Shown one piece after another: positions 11,214-20,450 of a stretch of 64,000 nucleotides of DNA (the first letter of the stretch is position 1; every line of letters starts with the position of its first letter). The notes under the pieces are model-generated. The model saw only the letters and a program-made list of their open reading frames with translations. It was not told where the DNA came from and searched no databases. The stretch is from positions 133,918,521 through 133,982,520 of the forward strand of contig NC_064621.1 of NCBI RefSeq assembly GCF_023898315.1, read 5' to 3'. The position numbers and the translations under genes were made by a program. This DNA is from Schistocerca nitens (Eukaryota; Arthropoda; Insecta; Orthoptera; Acrididae).

Positions 11214-11665
11214 CGGCCGCGTGGGGTAGCTGCACGGTCTTTGGCGCCTTGCCACGGTACGCGAGGCTCCGCCGCCGCCCCCCGCCCCCCTCCCTCCCCC
11301 GTCGGAGCTTTGAGTCCTCCCTTGGGCATGGGTGTGTGTGTTGTTAAAAAATGTTCAAATGTGTGTGAATTCTTATGGGACTTAACTGCTAAGGTCATCA
11401 GCCCTAAGCTAACACAGTACTTCAACTAAATTATACTAAGGACAAACACACACACACCCATGCTCAAGGGAGGATTCGAACCTCCGCCGGGACCAGCCGT
11501 ACAGTCCATGACTGCAGCGCCTTAGACCGCTCGGCTAATCCCGCCCGGTTGTGTGTGTTGTCCTTAGCGTAAATTAGTTTGAGTTAGATTAAATAATGTG
11601 TAAGCCTAAGGACCGATGACCTTAGCAGTTTGGTCCCGTAGGAACTTACCACAAATAAATAAAAT
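11214..11665 (+). mobile_element. Second-family tRNA-derived SINE, split by another SINE
   Basis: The 5' part (11214-11344) has a tRNA-like head and a C-rich expansion (11274-11300). The body resumes at 11562 with TCCTTAGCGTAAATTAG and ends near 11665 after GGAACTTACCACAAAT. The two halves read continuously once the inserted SINE and one duplicated 12-mer are removed. Confidence 0.85.
11345..11549 (-). mobile_element. Second-family SINE nested inside a related SINE
   Basis: The minus strand has head CGGGATTAGCCGAGCGGTC, B box GAGGTTCGAATCCTCC and the body of the same broad family as its host. TGTGTGTGTTGT at 11333-11344 and 11550-11561 is a perfect 12-bp target-site duplication. The insertion is in the opposite orientation to the host SINE. 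Confidence 0.92.
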
Positions 11666-11696
11666 CAAGTTTCAAGTTGGTGACAGCTTTACATTA

Positions 11697-12160
11697 TCAG
11701 GTCGTTTCACAATGCTTTGACCATTTCAAATTTTAATAACACACAAACTAATACCGAAGTAAAATCGAACATTTAATCGAGTTTCAAGTTTGCTTATGGA
11801 ATACTACACTGGACACATAGCGACAATTCGCGGCTACACAATAGTTGAAGCGTTTAACCCAATTTTTGAACACGTCTTTCGTAAGTGCTGAAAGAATTGT
11901 CGAAGTTTGATCGTGGATTCGACCATCTTAGTGCGGCAAGGTTCTCGGCCAGTCGTTGTACACTCCCTCCTTCAAATGACTCTATAGGTAAGAGTCTAGC
12001 GCGGTTAAATCAGGCGGACCAGGCGGCCATTCGACACAGGCTCATTTTGGTGGTAATGAAGACCATGCCGAATCGCGATGAATGGATACCGTCGCTGTAT
12101 CTCGCTTTCAGTGCGCGTTATACAAATCTGAAACCGTCAAAACATTGTGAAACGCCCTGA
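11697..12160. mobile_element. Non-autonomous TIR element, about 464 bp
   Basis: The left end TCAGGTCGTTTCACAATGCT and the reverse complement of the right end, TCAGGGCGTTTCACAATGTT, match over about 30 bases. The inside is open on the plus strand for 91 codons (11885-12160) but matches no transposase that I recognise, and the frame runs into the right inverted repeat. A target-site duplication is not obvious. Confidence 0.6.
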
Positions 12161-12488
12161 GCTGCTATATATGTTTAGGTCAGTGGCAATAATATTCGTG
12201 GAAAAGGACAGTCGGTGTGGGTGAGCAAGTGACAGGGAATTGGATGATTTAAGTTTGATGTAAATGGTGGCACAGATAACGGTAAAGCCCGCATCTCGAG
12301 GTCGTGCGGTAGCGTTCTCGCTTCCCACGCCCGGGTTCCCGGGTTCGATTCCCGGCGGGGTCAGGGATTTTCTGTGCCTCGTGATGGCTGGGTGTTGTGT
12401 GATGTCCTTAGGTTAGTTAGGTTTAAGTAGTTCTAAGTTCTAGGGGACTGATGACCATGGATGTTAAGTCCCATAGTTGTTGTTGTTG

Positions 12489-12678
12489 GCCGGCCGCGGT
12501 GGCCGTGCGGTTCTAGGCACTTCAGTCCGGAACCGCGGGACTGCTACGGTCGCAGGTTCGAATCCTGCCTCGGGCATGGATGTGTGTGATGTCCTTAGGT
12601 TAGTTAGGTTTAAGTAGTTCTAAGTTCTAGGGGACTGATGACCTAAGATGTTAAGTCCCATAGTGCTCAGAGCCATTT
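12489..12678 (+). mobile_element. SINE inserted in the LINE's (TTG)n tail
   Basis: This is a main-family SINE (GCCGGCCGCGGTGGCCGTGC head, standard body) bracketed by TTG repeats on both sides. The simplest reading is insertion into the LINE tail. Its body ends in the same words as the interrupted host SINE, which creates a misleading 19-base match across the LINE. Confidence 0.85.
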
Positions 12679-12701
12679 TGTTGTTGTTGTTGTTGTGGTC
12701 T

Positions 12702-14564
12702 TCAGTCCTGAGACTGGTTTGATGCAGCTCTCCATGCTACTCTATCCTGTGCAAGCTTCTTCATCTCCCAGTACCCACTGCAACCTGCATCCTTCTGAAT
12801 CTGCTTAGTGTATTCATCTCTTGGTCTCCCTCTACGATTTCTACCCTCCACGCTGCCCTCCAATGCTAAATTTGTGATCCCTTCATGTCTCAAAACATGT
12901 CCTACCAACCGATCCCTTCTTCTAGTCAAGTTGTGCCACAAACTTCTCTTCTCCCCAATCCTATTCAATACCTCCTCGTTAGTTACGTGATCTACCCACC
13001 TTATCTTCAGCATTCTTCTGTAGCACCACATTTCGAAAGCTTCTATTCTCTTCTTGTCCAAACTATTTATCGTCCATGTTTCACTTCCATACATGGCTAC
13101 ACTCCATACAAATACTTTCAGAAACGACTTCCTGACACTTAAATCTATACTCAATGTTAACAAATTTCTCTTCTTCAGAAACGATTTCCTTGCCATTGCC
13201 AGTCTACATTTTATATCCTCTCTACTTCGACCATCATCAGTTATTTTGCTCCCTAAATAGCAAAACTCCTTTACTATTTCAAGTGTCTCATTTCCTAATC
13301 TAATCCCCTCAGCATCACCAGATTTAATTTGACTACATTCCATTATCCTCGTTTTGCTTTTGTTCATGTTCATCTTATATCTTCCTTTCAAGACACTGTC
13401 CATTCCGTTCAACTGCTCTTCCAAGTCCTTTGCTGTCTCTGACAGAATTACAATGTCATCGGCGAACCTCAAAGTTTTTACTTCTTCTCCATGAATTTTA
13501 ATACCTACTCCGAATTTTTCTTTTGTTTCCTTTACTGCTTGCTCAATATACAGATTGAATAACATCGGGGAGAGGCTACAACCCTGTCTCACTCCTTTCC
13601 CAACCACTGCTTCCCTTTCATGCCCCTCGACTCTTATAACTGCCATCTGGTTTCTGTACAAATTGTAAATAGCCTTTCGCTCCTTGTATTTTACCCCTGC
13701 CACCTTCAGAATTTGAAAGAGGGTATTCCAGTTAACGTTGTCAAAAGCTTTCTCTAAGTCTACAAATGTTAGAAACGTAGGTTTGCCTTTTCTTAATCTT
13801 TCTTCTAAGATAAGTCGTAATGTTAGTATTGCCTCATGTGTTCCAACATTTCTACGGAATCCAAACTGATCTTCCCCGAGGTCCGCTTCTACCAGGTTTT
13901 CCATTCGTCTGTAAAGAATTCGTGTTAGTATTTTGCAGCTGTGACTTATTAAACTGATAGTTCGGTAATTTTCACATCTGTCAACACCTGCTTTCTTTGG
14001 GATTGGAATTATTATATTCTTCTTGAAGTCTGTGGGTATTTCGCCTGTCTCATACATCTTGCTCACCAGATGGTAGAGTTTTGTCATGACTGGCTCTCCC
14101 AAGGCCATCAGTAGTTCTAATGGAATGTTGTCTACTCCCGGGGCCTTGTTTCGACTCAGGTCTTTCAGTGCTCTGTCAAACTCTTCACGCAGTATCTTAT
14201 CTCCCATTTCATCTTCATCTACATCCTCTTCCATTTCCATAATATTGACCTCAAGTACATCGCCCTTGTATAAACCCTCTATATACTCCTTCCACCTTTC
14301 TGCCTTCCCTTCTTTGCTTAGAACTGGGTTGCCATCTGAGCTCTTGATATTCATACAAGTGGTTCTCTTCTCTCCAAAGGTCTCTTTAATTTTCCCGTAG
14401 GCAGTATCTATCTTACCCCTAGTGGGACAAGCCTCTACATCCTTACATTTGTCCTCTAGCCATCCCTGCTTAGCCATTTTGCACTTCCTGTCGATCTCAT
14501 TTTTGAGACGTTTGTATTCCTTTTTGCCTGCTTCATTTACTGCATTTTTATATTTTCTCCTTTC
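12702..14564 (-). pseudogene. LINE reverse transcriptase domain and C-terminus
   Basis: A long uninterrupted frame encodes the reverse transcriptase used for target-primed insertion. From the ATG at 14477, visible motifs are NKAPGVDNIPLELL (about residue 110), GFRRNVGTHEA (206), FVDLEKAFDNVNW (238), VRQGCSLSPMLFNLY (296) and the catalytic RFADDIVIL (337). A C-terminal region follows with WCYRRMLKIRWVDHVTNEEV and LVGHVLRHEG. The frame is actually open upstream of that ATG to about 14564, where a frameshift separates it from the endonuclease. The 591-residue stretch has no internal stop, so this copy is young relative to the others in the window. It cannot make the full fusion protein as it stands. 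Confidence 0.92.
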
Positions 14565-14565
14565 A

Positions 14566-15545
14566 TCAATTCAATATTTCTTCTGTTACCCAAGGATTTC
14601 TATTAGCCCTTTTACCTACTTGATCCTCTGTTGCCTTCACTACTTCATCCCTCAGAGCTACCCATTCTTCTTCTACTGCATTTCTTTCCCCCATTCCTGT
14701 CAATTGTTCCCTTATGCTCTCCCTGAAACTCTCTACAACCTCTGGTTCTTTCAGATTATCCAGGCCCCATCTCCTTAAATTCCCACCTTTTTGCAGTTTC
14801 TTCAGTTTCAATCTGCAGTTCATAACCAATAGATTGTGGTCAGAATCCACATCTGCCCCTGGAAATGTCTAACAATTTAAAACCTGGTTCCTAAATCTCT
14901 CTCTTACCATTATATAATCTATCTGATACCTTTTAGTATCTCCAGGGTTCTTCCAGGTATACAACCTTCTTTTATGATTCTTGAACCAAGTGTTAGCTAT
15001 GATTAAGTTATGCTCTGTGCAAAATTCTACAAGGCGGCTTCCTCTTCCATTTCTTCCCCCCAATCCATATTCACCTACTATGTTTCCTTCTCTCCCTTTT
15101 CCTACTGACGAATTCCAGTCACCCATGACTATTAAATTTTTGTCTCCCTTCACTACCTGAATAATTTCTTTTATCTCATCATACATTTCATCAATTTCTT
15201 CATCATCTGCAGAGCTAGTTGGCATATAAACTTGTACTACTGTAGTAGGCATGGGCTTTGTGTCTATCTTGGCCACAATAATGCGTTCACTATGCTGTTT
15301 GTAGTAGCTAACCCGCACTCATATTTTTTTATTCATTATTAAACCTACTCCTGCATTACCCCTATTTGATTTTGTATTTATAACTCTGTAATCACCTGAC
15401 CAAAAGTCTTGTTCCTCCTGCCACCGAACTTCACTAATTCCCACTATATCTAACTTTAACCTATCTATTTCCCTTTTTAAATTTTCTAACCTACCTGCCC
15501 GATTAAGGGATCTGACATTCCACGCTCCGATCCGTAGAATGCCAG
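14566..15545 (-). pseudogene. LINE AP-like endonuclease domain, two stops
   Basis: The upstream part of the same LINE encodes an apurinic-type endonuclease that would nick the target. Motifs in order are WNVRSLNRAGRLE, VGISEVRWQEEQ, VVQVYMPTSS, LIVMGDWNSSVG (catalytic GDxN), LYTWKNPGDTKRYQIDYIMV and SDHNLLVMN (catalytic SDH). In-frame stops occur at 15319-15321 (TGA) and just upstream of the SDH motif near 14868 (TAG), and a frameshift near 14566 disconnects it from the reverse transcriptase. Translation upstream begins within a few codons of the LINE's 5' edge, so the element may be slightly 5'-truncated. Confidence 0.88.
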
Positions 15546-15592
15546 TTTTCTTTCTCCATAGTGCTCAGAGCCATATTTTAGATAACGGTAAG

Positions 15593-15890
15593 AGTTTTAA
15601 GAAGGCTGTAAGCATTAGGTGTTTGGTGGGAGTATGGTACGAGGGTGGGCAAACAGCGGTGTTATTGAAGTAGCCACGTGCTACTCCACTTCTGGCCAGT
15701 GGAAAGGGACTGTCTGTATGTTGGAGGATGCAGGGAGGGGTTTCGATGGGGTGAGAGGGTTGGAGGAATGTTCCATTGAGGACGAAGCTATGGATGTTGT
15801 GTTGGGACAGGATATGCATTAAAAGACGTTTGCTGATGAGTAGCGAGCGGATGTTTTGATACAGGATGTTAAACGAGTGAGTCACTTGTA
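15593..15890 (-). pseudogene. Jockey-type LINE endonuclease N-terminus, remnant
   Basis: The minus strand encodes FNILYQNIRSLLISKRLLMH, then NIHSFVLNGTFLQPSHPI and DSPFPLARSGVARGYF. This matches the start of endonuclease domains in Jockey/CR1-related LINEs (N-x-R-S-L, then L-x-E-T-x-L, then R-x-D-S-P ... GGVA). The usual Glu of the SET motif reads Gly here (LNGTFL), so the active site is lost. It sits head-to-tail against an unrelated plus-strand CR1-like fragment. Confidence 0.65.
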
Positions 15891-15924
15891 TAGCAGACCG
15901 CATATAGGACGCTGGGGTAAGCCA

Positions 15925-16345
15925 TTCTTGAGTACTGCTGGAGTGTTTGGGATCCGTACCAGGTCGGATTGAAGGGAGACATCGAAGCATTTCAGAGGAG
16001 GGCTGCTAGATTTGTTACCGGTTGGTTCGAAAAACAAATAAGTGTTACGGAAAGGCTACTGGAACTCAAATGGGAAACCTCGAATGGAAGGCGACTTTCT
16101 TTTCGAGAAACACTATTGAGAAAATTTGGAGAACCGTTATCTGAAGCCGACTGCCGAACGATTCTACCACCGCCAATGTACGTGGCGCGTAAGGACCACG
16201 AAGATAAGATACGAGAAATTAGGGCCCATACGGAGGCGTACAGACGGTCATTTTTCCCTCGCTCTTTGCGAGTGAATACGAGGGGAAATGACAAGCGGTC
16301 AAGTAGTTGCTTGCGGAGTATCTATGTAGATGTAGCTACGCAACA
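15925..16345 (+). pseudogene. CR1-like LINE 3' end (ORF2 C-terminus and tail)
   Basis: The plus strand encodes ILEYCWSVWDPYQ, then IEAFQRRAARFVTGWFEKQI and RKDHEDKIREIRAHTEAYRR SFFPR, the C-terminal region that follows the reverse transcriptase. It ends in the family tail CGGAGTATCTATGTAGATG near 16335. It is 5'-truncated and lacks the polymerase motifs. The reading frame is intact for 129 codons (15969-16358), so this is a fairly recent truncated insertion. Confidence 0.82.
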
Positions 16346-17670
16346 GTTTTGGAAGTAATTTCCGCCATTAAACTGTAAATTACTATTCATTTACTTCACA
16401 CAATCATGATTTCGGCTTTTTAAACATTCTGAAGTGCTAGTTAAAATGTCACACCATGTCCGACCTGCCTAAATGACATAAGCAAGTTATATACCAATGT
16501 AATGACTGACTGATTAGCAGTGAAAATTGTTGTGCTTATACGCACATTTATACAGGTAATACTTTTCCGATGACTGCTGTAATCTTTTTCAGTATTTAAT
16601 GTCTATTCAGAGAATGTCGAACAATTACTTTGACAGATGCACACTTTCGAGGCCGTACCGAGTCTGTAACGACAATACCAGAAAATATGACGTGAAGATG
16701 AGCTGCATTCTCTAAATGGTGATTAATTATTAAAATAAATTACAGAAATGAACGATAAGCTGCACAACCCTCTGTTAGACCATAAACACAAGTTGTCATC
16801 ACCAAATGAATACAGAAATAGCGCGCTTGTTGTCGCAGAAATATAACAATGGCGTTGCTCTGCGCCTAGCTTTCGTTTGAAGTAGCACATTTGTTTTCTC
16901 ATGGTGGTAATAGAATAAACAAAACTAAAGCCATTTTGTTTTCTTTTGACGAAATTTATATGTTTTTTTTAATCTTAAGCGTGGACCATATCATGAAACG
17001 TATTCCAGATATCACTCCTCCTTTAGCGGAACACATTTGCAGTTGTGTACTTTGTATCAATTAATTTTCGTCTTACACCCCCTACGGTATCAGAAGAAAC
17101 AGCTTCTTTGAAGGCCATCTGATATCGACAATCCGTCATTTCGTTTTGTTAGCGCTACTTTACAGCAGCAAGATTGTGTACCCAGCTTCCTTAGCAGCAA
17201 TAAGTCACGACCAGCCCTACACTCCTGCGCGCTTCATTCAGAGTGAACGAGTCGACGAGTATGAAGCGACTGCTGCAACACAGTTCTCTGACTCGTCATA
17301 CAGCGGGTACGAAGAAAGCTCGTTAGCAGCGTTACAGCGGCGCCTTCATTTGTGAAGTATGCAACCCGAGCATTACTGTCGTACACTCTCCGTTTCTGAT
17401 TTTTAAAAGCCACAAGAAAAAAAAAAAAAGATATTACAACTCCTGTCAGGTGGAATATCACGACTGTCATGGGAATATGGAATCGATGCATTCAGGGGTC
17501 GCATACTCAACGTCATGCGGGATCCCTATGGTCCCATGCGACTACAGCCCAGGAGGATACATTGTTCGCTTGATTGTGCAGCGTCTTACAGCCATGTCAC
17601 GTAATGTTACTCAGCAAATAGGTTTGTTTGCAACAATACGAATAACCATGGACACTTAAGGACGACCGGT
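16346..17670. other. AT-rich unassigned sequence
   Basis: No gene or known repeat is recognised. A 69-codon plus frame at 17146-17355 and an 85-codon minus frame at 17234-17491 overlap each other and show no family resemblance. Confidence 0.3.
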
Positions 17671-17794
17671 GTCGGGTGCGGGTCGGCCGCTGTGGCCGTG
17701 CTTTCTAGGCGCTTCAGTCCGGAACCGCACTGCTGCTACGGTCGCAGGTTCGAATCCTGCCTCGGGCATGGATGTGTGTGATGTCCTTAGGTTA

Positions 17795-18894
17795 CAAACT
17801 GCCTATTGGCTTCTGTCTCGGGTTCTTCGGCCGACGTTCATCTATTGATTTTTCTGACGTTTCGCCAGCACGAGTGGCTGGCATTGTCAAAGCTTCACCC
17901 TGCATTGCCGGTGGTGAACTGGAGCCGAGCTCGCGGGCGCAGACTATATGTACCTGGCGCGCCAACGTCCGAGGGCTTCTCCGCGGTCATTTCCGGTGCG
18001 GTTCTCCTCTTGCTACCTGCGACGGTCGTTCGATGCAGTTCGGGAAGCCAGGATCCGTTTACCTTTAGGCTTTCCTCTTTCTTGTTCAAACTGTTCGCGT
18101 GTTTTTGCATTTCTACAGCTTCTCTGAACAAGCGCGTGTGATAGTGGTTCTCTACAGCCAGAACTTCCGTGTCGGCGAATTTTATGACGTGGTCGGTCTC
18201 ATTCAGTGCGTGTTCTGCCACGGCCGATTTCTCCACCTGCCCCAACCTGCAATGTCGCTTATGATCCTTGATCCTGGTGTTAATGGATCGTCCAATCATT
18301 CCGACATAAACTTTTCCGCATGTGCTTGGTATGCGGTATATTCCCGACATTGCAAGTGGGTCTCTTTTCTCCTTCGCCGATCTAAGACACTCTTTGATCT
18401 TCCTTGTCGGTTTGAAGATCGTCTTTACGCCATGTTTGCGCAATATACGGCCGATTCTGTCCGTCACTCTGGGAATGTATGGCAGAAAGGCCGTACCCGA
18501 CATTTCTTTTTCTGGTTCCTTACTTCGCCGAGTGTTTGGCTCAGTTACACTTCTAATATAATTTGTGGAGTACCCATTGCTCCTCAGGACTGTTTCCAGG
18601 TGTTGCATTTCTCGTTTGAGGTGTTGCGGCTCACATATTCGTCCTGCTCTCGTTACGAGCGTACTAATCATGCCCCTTTTCTGGCTCGGGTGGTGGTTTG
18701 ACAGTTTGTGCAGGTATCGGTTCGTGTGAGTCGGTTTCCGATACACCGGCAATGGAGGGTGAAGCTTTGACAATGCCAGCCACTCGTGCTGGCGAAACGT
18801 CAGAAAAATCATTAGATGAACGTCGGCCGAAGAACCCGAGACAGACGCCAATAGGCAGTTTGTCAACAAGTGGCCACGAAAGCCTCAACAATTT
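17795..18894 (-). mobile_element. Penelope-like element with inverted terminal blocks
   Basis: The left block (17795-17912) and the right block (about 18741-18862) are inverted copies of each other. The right side has about 30 extra bases (18863-18894). TGTCCTTAGGTTA at 17782-17794 and 18895-18907 is a perfect 13-bp target-site duplication in the host SINE. The element is 1.1 kb and 5'-truncated: the right terminal block is joined directly to the last part of the reverse transcriptase. Inverted pseudo-LTRs and 5' truncation are both known for Penelope-like elements. Confidence 0.9.
17895..18869 (-). pseudogene. Penelope-type protein: RT C-terminus plus GIY-YIG endonuclease
   Basis: The minus-strand frame is open for 324 codons. 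The first 40 or so residues are a readthrough of the terminal block. Then VYRKPTHTNRYLHKLSNHHP and SQKRGMISTLVTRAGRI mark the end of a Penelope reverse transcriptase. GIYRIPSTCGKVYVGMIGRS (about residues 182-201) is the GIY-YIG-type endonuclease motif and continues with RIKDHKRHCRLG and SAVAEHALNETDH. The catalytic palm of the polymerase is absent because of 5' truncation, so the product could not copy RNA. The endonuclease part is unusually well preserved, with no internal stop. Confidence 0.9.
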
Positions 18895-19063
18895 TGTCCT
18901 TAGGTTAGTTAGGTTTAAGTAGTTCTAAGTTCTAGGGGACTGATGACCACAGATGTTAAGTCCCATAGTGCTCAGAGCCATTTTTTTCTAGGGGACTAAT
19001 GACCTCACCTGTTAAGTCAGATAGTGCTCAGAGCGATTTACACCAGTTTTTTGCCGGGTGCGG

Positions 19064-19737
19064 CACAGAGTGTCAGCGTCGATACCACTGTAGCGGCTTC
19101 CATTGACGTCGTAGCAGAGAAAAGTGCTCCGACAGCAGTGCTTCCAGAGACAACACTTGACATGGGAATGGCACCACGTCGGCGTTCCTCGCGAGTCACA
19201 GTTTTGAGTACTACAGCACGATGGAAGTAACCACTTCTGGGGCTCCGATGAGACCAAACGTTGCCATATTGTACTCGTCATCGTCGAACGTGCCGAACAC
19301 CTGAACTGGGATGTAGTTGGGTACGAACACCATCACCTCCAGTTTGCACAGACTTGAGCTTCATTTGCGATGTGTTAAGGTTGGTAGTTGTGCCCTAACT
19401 CGGAGGTCTCGGAGGCCTAACTCGGAGGTTTCAATGAGACAACCCAACACCACATGTTGCCTATGTCGCCTTGACTACCTCGATAGTGAGGACGTTCGAC
19501 TGTTGCCCTAGCTAGGCCTTCCACCCATGGAAAACATGTGGCAACGAGATGTTGAGAGAGGGGACGCCACTACCACTACTTGCCAGCCTTTACAATTAAC
19601 GAAGTCTAGCACACACATGAAGCAAAGTGGCCTCTTGTAACCACTGTAGCTGCCAGTGGTCATAGCTCTGTGGACTAAATTTCGCTTGCGGTACACCCCC
19701 ATATACTAATGCATCCTACCTATTACATACGCCCAAT
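19064..19737. other. Unassigned sequence
   Basis: Moderately GC-rich sequence with no recognisable gene. Overlapping short frames on both strands show no family resemblance. Confidence 0.3.
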
Positions 19738-19749
19738 AAGTAAAATTCT

Positions 19750-19981
19750 TCCATGTAGGCTTTCACGGCATCAATAAACACTTCCGGGCTAAGTTGCCGT
19801 GGTCGATCTGTAAAACTTCTTCTCCCTAACGTTTCGTTCTCAACTACGGAGAACATCTTCGGAGGTGAGTCAACGACTGGCTCACCTCCGAAGATGTTCT
19901 CCGTAGTTGAGAACGAAACGTTAGGGAGAAGAAGTTTTACAGATCGACCACGGCAACTTAGCCCGGAAGTGTTTATTGATG
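19750..19981. mobile_element. Perfect hairpin element, 101-bp arms, with TSD
   Basis: The arms at 19769-19869 and 19881-19981 are exact reverse complements over 101 bases, separated by an 11-base loop. A 19-base single tail (19750-19768) precedes the left arm. AAGTAAAATTCT at 19738-19749 and 19982-19993 is a perfect 12-bp target-site duplication, so the hairpin moved as a unit. The tail (GTAGGCTTTCACGGC) resembles the asymmetric tail of the Penelope-like element at 17795-18894 (reverse complement GAGGCTTTCGTGGCC). I infer a Penelope-derived, coding-free foldback. Confidence 0.85.
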
Positions 19982-20089
19982 AAGTAAAATTCTATTCTTT
20001 ACTGTCACTCTTGGTGTTGCCAACTTCATGCCCAGTAGTATAGTGATATAGTGAGCAGTTTGTCCGTTTCATACAGTACGCTCTGACAG

Positions 20090-20420
20090 CGGAAGTAGCC
20101 CGTCTAGGGGCGCAGCAAGAGCCGCCGGATTCGCTGCCCCGGCGAGTGGGGCGCGCCGTCCATTATTCAGGCTCTGGCCGTCCTACCGGAGCGACGCTAC
20201 ATACGTGCAGACCTGCGGCGCGGCGCGACGAGGTCGCAGAGAATATCGAGGCGCGGCGGCGGAATACTGAGCAGGAAGCCTTATTGCCGCCCAGCCAGCC
20301 GGCCTGCCGATATTTCTCCCCACTGCGGCGCGACGTCGGCATTTGCCGATCGTTCCATCATAATCGCTCCGACACTCCACTGGCGCTCGCACTCAAGTCT
20401 GCTGGAAGCAGTACAGCTGA
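20090..20420. other. CpG-rich island
   Basis: A short, abrupt block of CpG-rich DNA (for example GCGGCGCGGCGCGACGAGG near 20215). A 99-codon plus frame (20146-20445) and two minus frames overlap, with no recognised domain. It ends at the 5' edge of a truncated LINE, so its original extent is unknown. Confidence 0.35.
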
Positions 20421-20450
20421 TGAATTGTATGAAAATTATTTGTAAGGTAT

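Larger units (their letters stand above)
12478..15555 (-). mobile_element. RTE-like non-LTR retrotransposon, near full length
   Basis: On the minus strand the element encodes an AP-type endonuclease followed by a reverse transcriptase and ends with a (CAA)n tail, seen as TTG repeats on the plus strand at 12478-12488 and 12679-12695. It inserted into the SINE at 12286-15579 with CCATAGT at 12471-12477 and 15556-15562 as the probable 7-bp target-site duplication. A second SINE later landed in its tail. Other 3' ends of the same family lie at 37148-37735 and 62594-62899. The clade name is my inference from motif style. Confidence 0.88.
12286..15579 (+). mobile_element. Third-type SINE, split by a nested LINE
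   Basis: The 5' part (12286-12477) has a distinct tRNA-like head (GTCGTGCGGTAGCGTTCTCG, B box GGGTTCGATTCCC) fused to the same 3' body as the main SINE. The last piece (15556-15579, GTGCTCAGAGCC) lies 3 kb away beyond the LINE. AGATAACGGTAA at 12274-12285 and 15580-15591 is the 12-bp duplication of the original SINE insertion, which proves that the two pieces belong together. Confidence 0.88.
17682..19052 (+). mobile_element. SINE split by a Penelope-like element
   Basis: The head and early body are at 17682-17794 (GTCGGCCGCTGTGGCCGTGC, GCAGGTTCGAATCCTGCC). The body resumes at 18908 (GTTAGGTTTAAGTAG) and ends with a partially repeated 3' segment at 18988-19040. GTCGGGTGCGG at 17671-17681 and GCCGGGTGCGG at 19053-19063 form an 11-bp duplication with one mismatch. 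Confidence 0.88.

Noticed and set aside
12658..15574. A 19-base match flanking the LINE that looks like a long target-site duplication
   Set aside because: The left copy belongs to the SINE nested in the LINE tail and the right copy to the outer SINE. Both are the same SINE body, so the match is family similarity, not a duplication.
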